Both the position numbers and the translations under genes were made by a program. The notes under the pieces were generated by a model. That model was not told the origin of the DNA. It made no database searches and saw only the letters and a list, made by a program, of their open reading frames with translations. Shown here one piece after another: positions 35,178 through 44,453 of a DNA stretch of 60,371 nt (positions are counted from its first letter, which is position 1; every line of letters starts with the position of its first letter). The stretch covers positions 1 to 60,371 of the forward strand of contig NZ_PUBZ01000095.1 in NCBI RefSeq assembly GCF_003205875.1. Reading direction: 5' to 3'. Origin of the DNA: Herpetosiphon llansteffanensis (GTDB lineage: Bacteria > Chloroflexota > Chloroflexia > Chloroflexales > Herpetosiphonaceae).

Positions 35178-36449
35178 CTATTGCTCTCCGCCCCGTTCGC
35201 GAGCTACCAAGCCACGGGTGCCGTACTTAATCCGTTTGCGACCTTCATCGCTGGTTGTGCCGCTGCGTAACAGTCGGGTGGCCTCTTCTTGCACGGTTTG
35301 GGCCAGATCGGTTTGGCCCGATTCGAGCAGGCGCGTGCCAGCCATGCGCAGTTTTTTGGTAGCTTCTTCAATATTGCCTTGCTCAACATGTTGCCACGCC
35401 GAGGCTTGCAAGCGATAGGCCACAGTGCGTTCGAGCCAGTGCTTCACCACGCCATCAACATCTGGCCGAATTTGCTCTGCTGGCCGAATTGGCAATTGCA
35501 CATCGACCTTGGTTTGCAAGGCTTGGCTGCTGATGCTCGGCACTTCGTAGAACATCTCGACCCGACAGATCGTTTGGTTGCCTGCTGGCATTGGCGGCAC
35601 GACCATCTCCAACAAAAAGACCTGATCTTCGCGGCCAACCCACTCGCCGAGCGGCACGCGCCATAGAGTTTCGTTGTGGAGTTGCGGGGTGAGCGCAGCA
35701 ATAAATGGGCGTACCCGAAACAGCGAACGAATCTCAGCTTGGGGGTGCAAGTGAAAGCGCAATTCAACCTTATGCGCCATCACATTTTGCAGCCGTTTGA
35801 TCTCCTCGGAGAAGACGTTAACAATTTGCTGGGCGTTGGTGATGTATTCGGTGCGGCTATTTTCCGCCGAAGCGATGGTTTCGAGCAAATCTTCGTTCCA
35901 CTCGTCGCCAATGCCAAGCGCTGTGATACCGATGCCCTTGGATTGCGCGCGGCGTGCGATTTCGACGCAGCGGCTTTCATCGCCATAGGTGCGGCCATCG
36001 GTCAACAAGACCATGCGGCTGATGCCGCGGCTCATCATGGGCCGCGAGATTTCTTGCAAGCCCATCATCATGCCAGTGGCCATTTCGGTGCCACCTTTGG
36101 CCTCGATCATACCAATTGCGCGTTTGATTTGGTCTTTATCGTTGGGGCGTTGGCAGGGCACAACCACTTCGGCGCGGTCGTTGAACGACACCACCGAGAA
36201 ATAATCTTGGCGATTCAGTTGGTTGACGACGTTGTTACAGGCCTCTTTGACTTGGTAAAGCCGTTCGCCGCGCATTGAAGAGCTACGATCGACAATAAAA
36301 CCAAGATTGACCGGAATTGCCAAATCGGCATCGGGAATGCCAGCAGGCGAGGCTTCGACCAACAAATAGACAATTTGCGGATCGTTGCTTTGGGCAACTG
36401 CTGGCCGCCCAGGGGTGATGCGCAGTTGAACCATTGCTTGGTTACTCAT
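35178..36449 (-). CDS. VWA-domain protein
   Basis: This 423-residue cytoplasmic protein has a von Willebrand A domain at about residues 40-215. The metal-site motifs are complete: DRSSS (DxSxS) in FIVDRSSSMRGER, Thr in GGTEMATGM, and Asp in LLTDGRTYGDE. A beta-rich region (residues about 220-330) and a helical C-terminus follow. The start ATG overlaps the PP2C stop by four bases (ATGA). VWA proteins paired with a kinase and a PP2C phosphatase are known from TerY-P type systems. The partner protein here is unknown. Confidence 0.92.
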   Translation of the reverse strand: MSNQAMVQLRITPGRPAVAQSNDPQIVYLLVEASPAGIPDADLAIPVNLGFIVDRSSSMRGERLYQVKEACNNVVNQLNRQDYFSVVSFNDRAEVVVPCQRPNDKDQIKRAIGMIEAKGGTEMATGMMMGLQEISRPMMSRGISRMVLLTDGRTYGDESRCVEIARRAQSKGIGITALGIGDEWNEDLLETIASAENSRTEYITNAQQIVNVFSEEIKRLQNVMAHKVELRFHLHPQAEIRSLFRVRPFIAALTPQLHNETLWRVPLGEWVGREDQVFLLEMVVPPMPAGNQTICRVEMFYEVPSISSQALQTKVDVQLPIRPAEQIRPDVDGVVKHWLERTVAYRLQASAWQHVEQGNIEEATKKLRMAGTRLLESGQTDLAQTVQEEATRLLRSGTTSDEGRKRIKYGTRGLVARERGGEQ

Positions 36450-37618
36450 CGGAGCGCTCCTTGGGCTTGCAAGGGTGGCAATGAAACGACCACCGCGCTA
36501 ATATTATCTTCGCCGCCTTCTAAGTTGGCGCGGGCAATCAAACGTTGGCAGGCATCTTGAGGCCAAGGCGTTTCATTGATGATCGCGGCCATCTCATCGT
36601 CGTCAACCATACTCCACAAGCCATCGCTACACAATAACAAATGGCTAATGCCCTCAAGGCTCTGATAGATTGAATCGACTTGCAGCTCAGGGTGTTGACC
36701 AACCGTCCGATAGAGTTGATTGCGCAGCGGATGATTGCGGGTTTCTTCTTCGGTCAATTGACCCATGGCAATCAAGCGCCCAACCGTCGAGTGATCGCTG
36801 GTGATGAGGCGCAACTTGCCATCGCTCATTGCATACAAGCGGCTATCGCCAACATGGGCAATGTAGAGGCCGTCGCCAACTAACAGCGCGGCGGTGCAGG
36901 TTGTGCCCATATCGGTGCCTTGGGCTTGAGCTTCGTTCCAAATCCGCGTGTTAGCATCTTGCACCGCCGTCATCATCAACAAGGGCAATGGATTGCCTGG
37001 ATCTTCATCGGCCATGGCTGGTAGCGCTAATTGCTCCAATACGGCAATCATCACGGTTTCAATCGCCCGTCGCGAAGCGATTTCGCCGCCTTCGTGGCCG
37101 CCCATGCCGTCGGCAACCACAAACAGGCCAACACTCAAATCGTGCTCGCCATCGGGCAAACTCATCAACAGCGAGTAAACGCTATCTTGGTTGTTGCGCC
37201 GAATGCGCCCAATATCACGTGCAGCCCAGGTTGCCAAGCCACGGGTTGAAACCGCTTTGGCTACAATCGGCGCATTGCTAATATCGCGGGTTCCAAGATA
37301 GTTTGTGCCATCAGGATCGCGCTCCGGCAGTTGCTCCGGGTCGAGTGGGGCTGTGGTTTTTTGCGAGCGTTCGGTGGCCAAAGCACCAGCAGTTTGGGCT
37401 GCTGGCAATTCGGCTTCAGGTTCTGGGCTGGTTGGCGCTGGTTCGGTTACTACCTCGGCTGGTTCAACGCCAACAGCCTCAATGGCTGGTTCGACATGTG
37501 GCTCGTTGCTGGCAGGGTTCTCGATTGCAACCGCTGGTTGCTCGGTTGCAGCAGGAGCCGAATCAAGCGTGCTTGGTTCAGTTGAAGTACGCCCGAATAA
37601 TTTACGAAAAAATCCCAT
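36446..37618 (-). CDS. PP2C-family protein phosphatase
   Basis: This 390-residue protein has a short basic N-terminus (MGFFRKLFGR), an acidic Ala/Glu/Pro-rich linker of about 100 residues, and a PP2C domain starting WAARDIGRIRRNNQD. Metal-binding motifs are VADGMGGHEGG, GTTCTAALL, HVGDSRLY, LLCSDGLWSMV and GGEDNISAVVV. It is expected to remove phosphates put on by the kinase encoded just upstream. The start at 37618 is 11 bases after the kinase stop; an in-frame opening further upstream lies in the kinase gene. Confidence 0.94.
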   Translation of the reverse strand: MGFFRKLFGRTSTEPSTLDSAPAATEQPAVAIENPASNEPHVEPAIEAVGVEPAEVVTEPAPTSPEPEAELPAAQTAGALATERSQKTTAPLDPEQLPERDPDGTNYLGTRDISNAPIVAKAVSTRGLATWAARDIGRIRRNNQDSVYSLLMSLPDGEHDLSVGLFVVADGMGGHEGGEIASRRAIETVMIAVLEQLALPAMADEDPGNPLPLLMMTAVQDANTRIWNEAQAQGTDMGTTCTAALLVGDGLYIAHVGDSRLYAMSDGKLRLITSDHSTVGRLIAMGQLTEEETRNHPLRNQLYRTVGQHPELQVDSIYQSLEGISHLLLCSDGLWSMVDDDEMAAIINETPWPQDACQRLIARANLEGGEDNISAVVVSLPPLQAQGALR

Positions 37619-37629
37619 GGCGGACTCTC

Positions 37630-39954
37630 CTAAGCACGTAAGGCATAGACATTGTGATCCATCGACCCGATATAGACAACCCCTTCGACGACCGCTGGCG
37701 TAGAAACAATTGGGCCTTCGCAGGTGTGTGTCCAAACGGGCGTGCCCGAACCAGCATCGAGACAATAGACCGTTCCATCAGCGGCCCCGATGTAGATGCG
37801 ACCTGAATCGGCGACAGGCGACGAGACGATTTGCGCCCCGGTGTTGTATTGCCAAACCTGTTTGCCATTTTTCATATCAACTGCATAGACATTGCCGTCG
37901 ATCCCGCCAACAAAGGCGCGGTTGCCGATGATAATCGGCGATGAATTAACGTAGTGGCTCGTGCGGAATTTCCAGATTGGCCAGCCGCCTTCAAGGTCGA
38001 GCGCATGCAGATTGTTATCCATACAGCCAACCAAGACCATTGTATCGTTGGCCGCAGCGCTCGAAACAATCCCGCCTTGGAGCTTTTGCTTCCAGCGAAT
38101 GCCACCTTTGAACAGATCGACCGCAACGATACTGCCATCGCCTGCGCCAAAAATAACCATACTTGAGGTCAAACATGGCGATGAGCGAATCCATTGCCAG
38201 CCGCGATAGCGCCAAATTTGGCGGCCATTGGTGGCATCAACCGCATACATGTGGTAATCGTCAGAGCCAAAGTAGACCAAGCGGTCTTGAACGCGTGGCG
38301 ATGAGCGCACTGGTTTTTCGGTGCGAAAGACCCAGCGTTGCGTGCCAGCACGGGTATCGAAGGCATAGACATTGCCATCATCTGAGCCGACGATTACCAT
38401 ATCGTCCCAGACGGTAGGCGTTGATGAGATGCCGCCCTCGGTTGGCTTCTTCCAGCGAAATTCACCACGTTTGGTATCGATTGCATAGAGGTTGGTGTCG
38501 TAGCAGCCGATGTAGAGCGTGCCATTGCGCACAAATGGCGATGAACGTACTTCATCTTCGCAGCGAAATTTCCAAAGTACCTCGGTATTTTTGCCGCCTC
38601 GGCGAATCGCTGCCCCAAAGGCTGGCGTTGCAGGTGCAGCTACGGCTACCCCAGCGGGCGCAAAGCCTGGCACACTCATCAAGACCGATTGAAATTCGGC
38701 AGCAGAACCCCAGCGATTGGCCATATCGTATTCGAGCGATTTCATGACAATCGCTTCAACTTCGGGCGAAACGCTTGGGTTCAATTGGCGAATCGGGCGA
38801 TCGCCAAAGGTAAATGGGGTTTCTAGGCGTGGGTCAATATTGGTGAGCAAATGGTGTAAGGTTGCGCCCAAGGCGTACACATCGCCACGTGCTTCTGCAA
38901 TCCCGCGATATTGTTCTGGTGGCGAATAGCCTTCCGTTCCAATCATCGTGCCTTTTTTGTCGGTGCGCGTAAAGACCCGCGCAATCCCGAAGTCGATCAG
39001 CACAATCCGATCGCTTGGTGTGACGATCATATTCGATGGTTTTAAGTCGCGGAAGATAATTGGCTCTGGCTCGTGGCCATGCAAATAGTTCAGCACATCG
39101 CAGATCTGAATTGCCCAGCGCCCAACTTGGTGCTCTTCCAAGGGGCCGTTGGCTTTTTCGAGCACGGTTTCAAGGTCGTGGCCTTCGATCAATTCCATCA
39201 CCAGGTAGGCGCGGCCAGCTTCTTCGAAAAAGTCGTAGACTTTGGGAATTGCTGGGTGATTGAGGGTTGCCAACAGGCCAGCTTCGCGCTCGAAGTTCTT
39301 CAAGCTCAACAAGCGGGTTTGCGAATCGGGCGAGTTTTGAAACATCTCTTTGATCGCACAAAAGCGCGTGACATCTTTAAAACGGGTGTCGCGGCCTTTG
39401 TAGACCACGCTCATGCCGCCGATGCCCAACACCCCTTCGATCACATAGCGACCTTCAAGCACGGTGCCAGTTTTGAGCGTTGGCGAGCTTGCTTGGGGCG
39501 TGCTTGGCTCTGCTTGTTTGGCGTTTGGCTGTTGCAAGCGGGTTGCATCGGGGTTGGGCGCACGATTGCGAATATCTTCGGTGCCAAGCCGAGAAACCCC
39601 TTGATTGCGTAAGATCGAGCCGATGCGATTGCTGACGCTGCGAGTGGCATCGGGGTTTTCATTGATGCCACGAGTCGCATCAGGATTTGGATTGATGCCA
39701 CGGGTTGCGTCTGGATTGACTGGTGGAGCAATGCTTCTGGTTGAATCATTGCCCGCTGCGACTAAGCCACGAGTCGAATCGGGATCGGCTGGAGCAATCG
39801 TACGGGTTGCGTCTAAGCCGCGAGTCGAGTCATCGCTGATTGGTTGTGGAGAGAAAGTACGTGTTGCATCATCGGGCTGCCCTGTTGATGAACCGCCATC
39901 CGGCCCATCGATTGGGGTTAAACGCGATGTCCCACCTCGTTTGATTAACGCCAT
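37630..39954 (-). CDS. Ser/Thr protein kinase with C-terminal PQQ-type beta-propeller
   Basis: A 774-residue kinase. Residues 1-160 are low complexity with nine D-[AS]-T-R motifs (Thr31, 44, 50, 61, 72, 84, 94, 104, 138). The kinase domain spans about 164-428: Gly-rich loop GIGGMS (177-182), Lys202, FRDLKPSN with catalytic Asp303 (Phe replaces the usual His of HRD), and DFG at 321-323. Residues about 458-774 are eight 40-residue PQQ-like repeats, each with an SSP and a V[YH]A[LVFI]D type signature, forming a propeller. No transmembrane helix is seen, so it should be cytoplasmic, unlike most PASTA or propeller receptor kinases. It is the first gene of the operon. Confidence 0.94.
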   Translation of the reverse strand: MALIKRGGTSRLTPIDGPDGGSSTGQPDDATRTFSPQPISDDSTRGLDATRTIAPADPDSTRGLVAAGNDSTRSIAPPVNPDATRGINPNPDATRGINENPDATRSVSNRIGSILRNQGVSRLGTEDIRNRAPNPDATRLQQPNAKQAEPSTPQASSPTLKTGTVLEGRYVIEGVLGIGGMSVVYKGRDTRFKDVTRFCAIKEMFQNSPDSQTRLLSLKNFEREAGLLATLNHPAIPKVYDFFEEAGRAYLVMELIEGHDLETVLEKANGPLEEHQVGRWAIQICDVLNYLHGHEPEPIIFRDLKPSNMIVTPSDRIVLIDFGIARVFTRTDKKGTMIGTEGYSPPEQYRGIAEARGDVYALGATLHHLLTNIDPRLETPFTFGDRPIRQLNPSVSPEVEAIVMKSLEYDMANRWGSAAEFQSVLMSVPGFAPAGVAVAAPATPAFGAAIRRGGKNTEVLWKFRCEDEVRSSPFVRNGTLYIGCYDTNLYAIDTKRGEFRWKKPTEGGISSTPTVWDDMVIVGSDDGNVYAFDTRAGTQRWVFRTEKPVRSSPRVQDRLVYFGSDDYHMYAVDATNGRQIWRYRGWQWIRSSPCLTSSMVIFGAGDGSIVAVDLFKGGIRWKQKLQGGIVSSAAANDTMVLVGCMDNNLHALDLEGGWPIWKFRTSHYVNSSPIIIGNRAFVGGIDGNVYAVDMKNGKQVWQYNTGAQIVSSPVADSGRIYIGAADGTVYCLDAGSGTPVWTHTCEGPIVSTPAVVEGVVYIGSMDHNVYALRA

Positions 39955-40307
39955 ACAGCCCCCTTGGCTTTAAGGAACGATCAATGCGCGGCTTGCCGAA
40001 GTAGGGGTGATGTTGTAGGACAGCAAATAAACAAGAGCATAACAATAATTGCTACCAACATCCAAACCCACCTACAACTACTGCATCTCGCAGGAGCTTC
40101 TTCAAAGCTGCTGGTTGAATAAATCCAGTCGGCTTTGTAGGAACAATGTTGATCAAGTCTTAAGAAAGAAAATGTTACGATGTATTATACGAAATCGCCC
40201 GAAGGCGGGCAAGGTAGCTGGTTAGGCAATTTTAAGTAAAATTCACGGCTGATGGGTGGTTTGTTCACCAACATTGCTCGTCAAATAGTCCTTAGTTGGG
40301 CTAGTAC
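39955..40307. other. Intergenic region upstream of the kinase operon
   Basis: There is no gene. It contains the minus-strand promoter at 40184-40212 and about 220 bases of apparent leader before the kinase start. No known riboswitch was recognised. Confidence 0.6.
40184..40212 (-). promoter_or_regulatory. Promoter of the kinase operon
   Basis: On the minus strand: -35 TTGCCC (40212-40207), a 17-base spacer and a perfect -10 TATAAT (40189-40184). The palindrome GCCCG/CGGGC overlaps the -35 and spacer and could be an operator. Confidence 0.65.
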
Positions 40308-41450
40308 CTAGTTGAATGACCAGCGCCGACTCCGAATCGAGACACTGAGCACGATCCCAATCCCCATCAAAACGGTTAGGGTAAACGAGCCACCATAGCT
40401 CAAAAACGGCAACGGAATTCCAGTCATGGGCATCATAATCAAATTCATGCCAATATTTTCTAGGCAGTGTACCAAGAGCAAGCCGCCAATTCCGGCGACC
40501 ATCAAGCGCCCAAATGGATCGCGTGCTCGTTCAACCACCCGCCAAATTTGCCAGATGATGATTAATTGCAGCACAATCACCACTGCCGCGCCAATAAAGC
40601 CCAGTTCTTCGGCGGTTACGGCAAAAATAAAGTCGCTTTCTTGCACGGGCAAGTAGTTTAATTGGCTTTGCACGCCGCGCAACAAGCCCATGCCGCCCAG
40701 CCCACCATTGCCAATTGCCAAGCGTGATTGGATAATTTGCCAACAGGCGCGCATGCGAAATTCAATATCGGTCTCGCAGCGTTCTGGGGTCAAGAACACG
40801 GTCAAGCGTTCGCGCTGATATTGGTCGAATTTGAGCCAAGCCAGCACCACAACTGGCGCGCCAAGCAGGCTTAATAGGCCATATTGCACCCAGCGCGTAT
40901 TCGCCACCAACGACATAACCAGCCAAATGCCAATCATCACCATGCCTGAGCCAAAGTCGGGCTGAAGCATAACCAAGCCAAGCGGTACTGCCAAAATGAC
41001 CAGCGAAACAAAGACCGATTTCCACGGGCTTGGCTCATCGCCATGCTTGCTCCAAAAGGCCGCCAGCGCGATAATCACCATCAGTTTGGCCGGCTCGGTT
41101 GGCTGAAACGACAGTTGGCTTGAGCCGATCCAGCTTTGAGCACCATATTTGACTTGGCCAAGCGCCACCACCATGCCCAACAAACCCAAGGCCGCAACAT
41201 ATAAAACAATTGCCAACGATCGCAGCAACTGATAATCGAGCAGCGCCAGCCCAAACATCAGGCTCACGCCCACGCTAATCCAGACAATATGTTTGGCAAA
41301 CGATGAGCCAAGCCCAAACACCAAGGTGCCTGCTGAACCCACCGTCGTGGTATAGACCATTGGTAAGCTAATTGCTAGCAAAAGCAACACAGCAACAACC
41401 ATTAATGGATTAAACTCGCGCCATGAGCGGGCGCGAATGCTAGTGGACAT
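40308..41450 (-). CDS. rodA: RodA/FtsW-family peptidoglycan polymerase (SEDS)
   Basis: A 380-residue polytopic membrane protein of the SEDS family that polymerises lipid II glycan strands. It has about ten hydrophobic helices. Family blocks are WIGSSQLSFQPTEPAKL (active-site region), LQPDFGSGMVMIGIWLVM, RAIGNGGLGG-like LAIGNGGLGGMGLLRG, ESDFIFAVTAEELGF and GIPLPFLSYGGSFTLTVL. No dedicated class B PBP gene is adjacent. The RodA role is favoured over FtsW by the length and context, but not proven. The start ATG follows AGGAGGG. Confidence 0.88.
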   Translation of the reverse strand: MSTSIRARSWREFNPLMVVAVLLLLAISLPMVYTTTVGSAGTLVFGLGSSFAKHIVWISVGVSLMFGLALLDYQLLRSLAIVLYVAALGLLGMVVALGQVKYGAQSWIGSSQLSFQPTEPAKLMVIIALAAFWSKHGDEPSPWKSVFVSLVILAVPLGLVMLQPDFGSGMVMIGIWLVMSLVANTRWVQYGLLSLLGAPVVVLAWLKFDQYQRERLTVFLTPERCETDIEFRMRACWQIIQSRLAIGNGGLGGMGLLRGVQSQLNYLPVQESDFIFAVTAEELGFIGAAVVIVLQLIIIWQIWRVVERARDPFGRLMVAGIGGLLLVHCLENIGMNLIMMPMTGIPLPFLSYGGSFTLTVLMGIGIVLSVSIRSRRWSFN

Positions 41451-41807
41451 AATAACCCTCCTGACTCAAAATAATACCATATTGGCTTGGCGCATGTGCG
41501 CAATTAACCAATAATTTGGCATAGCTTGAGCATTTGTTGCTGCAATTATAGCAGTTGCGCTTGCTGCTTGATTGCTATGTGGGCTTTGGCGCTGCTTAAC
41601 GCTGAATGAGCAATTCGCGCTTTGTCATCAAATTGTTGGGAATAAGGCTAGCCTATTCGCTATAATTCAGTGTATTATCACCAAATAGCAGCATCTGCTA
41701 TCCCACTCACGTTTAACCTCTTGATTGCTGATGCTCGTCGTCGTGTATAATTGCGCATATCCTCTATTAAAGAGGATATGCTTAGGATTCCAGAAAGAGT
41801 GGATCGT
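41451..41807. other. Divergent intergenic region rodA / NarL-type regulator
   Basis: There is no gene. It holds two plus-strand TATAAT boxes (41661-41666 and 41746-41751) and the hairpin at 41755-41781. Confidence 0.55.
41721..41781 (+). promoter_or_regulatory. Promoter with 5'-terminal hairpin for the NarL-type regulator
   Basis: A perfect -10 TATAAT (41746-41751) with a weak -35 near 41721. Immediately after it lies an 11-bp perfect inverted repeat, GCATATCCTCT (41755-41765) and AGAGGATATGC (41771-41781). Transcription would start at about 41758, so the stem would form at or near the mRNA 5' end, or act as an operator. Confidence 0.55.
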
Positions 41808-42551
41808 ATGCAAGCATCTGCGGAAGGCGCGCGCCGCCGCGGCGATACAGCCGCCAAAACCAATCTTGTTTTGGTTCATGCCCACACGATTTATCGCGAA
41901 GGGTTGCGCTATCATTTTGGTCAAGTGCCGCGCTATAAAATTATTGGCGAGGCCAGCAACGGCCAACAAGCGATTCGCTTGGTCGATTATAGCAACCCCG
42001 ATATTATTGTGATGGACGTTGATTTACCTGGAGTCAACGGGATTGAAGTTGCCCGCACGGTCAAATTAAATCACCCCAATATCGGCGTGATTTTGCTCAG
42101 CGATATTAACGATCAAGAAGGTATCGTCAAATCTCTGCGTGCTGGCGTTGCTGCCTATCTTTCGCGCACGATCGATTGGGACGATTTGATCAATTCGGTC
42201 GATATGGTGCGCTCAGGCAATTATCCAATTAATGATTTGGTGCTGAATACGCCAGCGGTTGCTGCTGCTGTGATGGATTCATTTCGCCAACTCACCATGG
42301 ATACGCATACCGAGCACGTTTATTCGCCGATGTCGCCACGCGAAATCGAAGTGCTCGAGTTGGTTGCTGCTGGCCAGACCAATAAAGAAATTGCTGCTCG
42401 GCTCGAAATTAGCAATCAAACGGTCAAAAATCATATTTCATCGATTTTGCGCAAACTAGCGGTCAACGATCGCACCCAAGCTGTGGTATTTGCATTACAG
42501 CGGGGCTGGATTAAAATTGTGCAAAACGATAATTCGTTTTCTGGGATGTAA
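41808..42551 (+). CDS. NarL/FixJ-family response regulator
   Basis: A 247-residue regulator. The receiver domain has the phospho-acceptor Asp in IIVMDVDLPGVNG, while the Lys-containing strand is replaced by AAYLSRTIDWDD. A LuxR-type helix-turn-helix lies at about residues 180-240 (SPREIEVLELVAAGQTNKEI and TVKNHISSILRKL). The start is uncertain: 41808 is chosen; ATGs at 41778 and 41751 would lie in the hairpin region. No histidine kinase is adjacent. A lipoprotein gene follows 46 bases later. Confidence 0.9.
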   Translation: MQASAEGARRRGDTAAKTNLVLVHAHTIYREGLRYHFGQVPRYKIIGEASNGQQAIRLVDYSNPDIIVMDVDLPGVNGIEVARTVKLNHPNIGVILLSDINDQEGIVKSLRAGVAAYLSRTIDWDDLINSVDMVRSGNYPINDLVLNTPAVAAAVMDSFRQLTMDTHTEHVYSPMSPREIEVLELVAAGQTNKEIAARLEISNQTVKNHISSILRKLAVNDRTQAVVFALQRGWIKIVQNDNSFSGM

Positions 42552-42597
42552 TTGCGGCGTTGCCCACCGCCGGTTTGGATTGTCCAAGGAGTGTCGT

Positions 42598-44394
42598 TTG
42601 AAGTTGTTGTTACGGCAACGTGTGAGTTTAGCCTTGGTTGTTGTGGCGCTCGCAGCATGTCAACAAGCCCCACAGCCCACTGCTCGCCCGTTACAAAATC
42701 AGCTAACTATTCTCGCCTTAACTCCGACAGGCACGGCTACTCCAACGGCTACGGTGACATTAACGCCTGCACCTGCGTCGCCAACCACCGCGCCTTCGGT
42801 TACGCCAACTCGCACAGCTGGGCCGTCGCCAACCAAAGGTGCTACGCCAGTTAACCCTTCAGCAGTTATTCCACAGGCAACACCGCAGGCAACGCCGCTG
42901 AGCACGCCAACTGCCAATCAGAGCAGTAGTTTTTGTACCCAGAATTTTGGGGCGGTAACCGATGAGCGGTTTAGCGCACGGCTCAATAATGCTGGGCTTG
43001 ATCGCACGCCAAATGGCGATCGGCTCTTTTTAGAATTAACGTCAAGTAGCGGCCCAGTCAATGGCCAAGTGCGCTGTGTGCCGCCAGCCGCCGCCCAGTT
43101 GCTTGCTGGCGATAGCTCAATTGCGAGCGTTATCCAAATCGATTTGCCCCTATGGCGACACGATGAGCTGTGGAGTTCGTCTTCGGTCACACTGACCAAA
43201 GTCTTACGCCTCGATACCTTGCAACATGTGCGCTCGGTCGTCTCGCAATCGAGCAATAATTCAGCAGGCGTGCTAATCGAAATTGGCCTTGATCAAGCCT
43301 TGCCATTTACGGTGCAACTTGATGGCGGACGCTTAAATGTCGTCATTGCCGATACTGCCAGTAGCGTGCTGAGCGATGATGCCCTAGCCAAGAGCACTGG
43401 CAAACCAACCGCTCCCAAACAGCCAGTTGTGTTTATCAGTAAGGGCGATTTGTATCGCTACGAAAGCTCGCGGGTCGTGCCGATTACCACAACGTTGGCC
43501 ATCGAAAGTGCTGTTGCGCTCAGCCCAGATCGCACCCAAATTGCCTTCTGTCGCGCCAACCCCGATGGCTTGCAAACCCAAGGCGCACTTTGGACAAGCA
43601 CCATCGATGGCGATAACGAAACCTTGGTTGCCGATGTTGGTGGCTGTGCCGAACCAGCGTGGGCGCTTGATGGCGGCGTAATTTGGTTTACTGCGCCGTG
43701 GAGTGATGCAGCTCCCGATAGTTATCGCTTGTGGCAAGTTACCGCCAATGGTGGCGATGCCAGCGCGGTCTCGCCGCTCGATGAGTGGAGCCGCCGCATG
43801 CCGCATGCTTTGCCCGATGGCTCAGTTTTGACGGTTGGGCATACCGATGGCGGCCAAGGCGCGTTGTTGATCAGCAATCCGTTGAGCGGCACCGATAGTT
43901 TGCTCGGCCAAGCAAGCCTTGGCAATTATGTCAGCGTTGGCCAAGCAAGCGTTTCTGCTGATGGCACACGGATTGCCGTCGAAGCCATCCGTGCTGATGG
44001 TGGCGCAGATTTGGTTGTGCTCGACCAAAGCGGCAAACAACTTGATCTGATCAGCGGCCAATGGTGGGTGCGCCCCTTGGCGTGGAGCAACGACAACACG
44101 CTGTATTACTTAAATGTGATTTGTCGCAGCGGCCAAGTGTTGAACTATAGCCTCCACAGCCGCCAAGGCAGCAAAGATAGTCAAATTGTCAAAGGCTCGA
44201 CCCTCGGCGATTTAGGCTCAGTTGCGGTCGTTGATGATACGATCTTGTATGTCCGTTCTTTACAATCGCCTGATAATGAGCGCGGCGCGCAGCCAGTGAT
44301 TAGCGGGGCCAGCGAATTATGGCTGTATGATCTTTCAAATTCAGCCCGCACGCGCCTAATCGCTGCCGACGATGGCATTACCAGCGTCAAGTAA
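42598..44394 (+). CDS. Lipoprotein with WD40-like/TolB-type propeller repeats
   Basis: A 598-residue exported lipoprotein. The start is a TTG at 42598, with AAGGAG six bases upstream. The signal ends at the lipobox LAAC (Cys20). A Thr/Pro/Ala-rich linker to about residue 105 follows. The middle holds a beta-rich domain, and the C-terminal 350 residues have TolB-like repeats (ALSPDRTQIAFCR, VSADGTRIAVEA). The role is unknown; TolB-like propellers usually bind protein partners at the cell surface. Confidence 0.78.
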   Translation: MKLLLRQRVSLALVVVALAACQQAPQPTARPLQNQLTILALTPTGTATPTATVTLTPAPASPTTAPSVTPTRTAGPSPTKGATPVNPSAVIPQATPQATPLSTPTANQSSSFCTQNFGAVTDERFSARLNNAGLDRTPNGDRLFLELTSSSGPVNGQVRCVPPAAAQLLAGDSSIASVIQIDLPLWRHDELWSSSSVTLTKVLRLDTLQHVRSVVSQSSNNSAGVLIEIGLDQALPFTVQLDGGRLNVVIADTASSVLSDDALAKSTGKPTAPKQPVVFISKGDLYRYESSRVVPITTTLAIESAVALSPDRTQIAFCRANPDGLQTQGALWTSTIDGDNETLVADVGGCAEPAWALDGGVIWFTAPWSDAAPDSYRLWQVTANGGDASAVSPLDEWSRRMPHALPDGSVLTVGHTDGGQGALLISNPLSGTDSLLGQASLGNYVSVGQASVSADGTRIAVEAIRADGGADLVVLDQSGKQLDLISGQWWVRPLAWSNDNTLYYLNVICRSGQVLNYSLHSRQGSKDSQIVKGSTLGDLGSVAVVDDTILYVRSLQSPDNERGAQPVISGASELWLYDLSNSARTRLIAADDGITSVK

Positions 44395-44415
44395 GCTCAA
44401 GCAAATTAGCGTTTG

Positions 44416-44443
44416 GGGCAAGTCACACGACTTGCCCTTTTTG
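44416..44443 (+). terminator. Terminator after the lipoprotein gene
   Basis: A 9-bp stem (GGGCAAGTC / GACTTGCCC) with loop ACAC, followed by TTTTTG. The next start codon is only about 10 bases further on. Confidence 0.82.
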
Positions 44444-44453
44444 TTAGCAAAAG

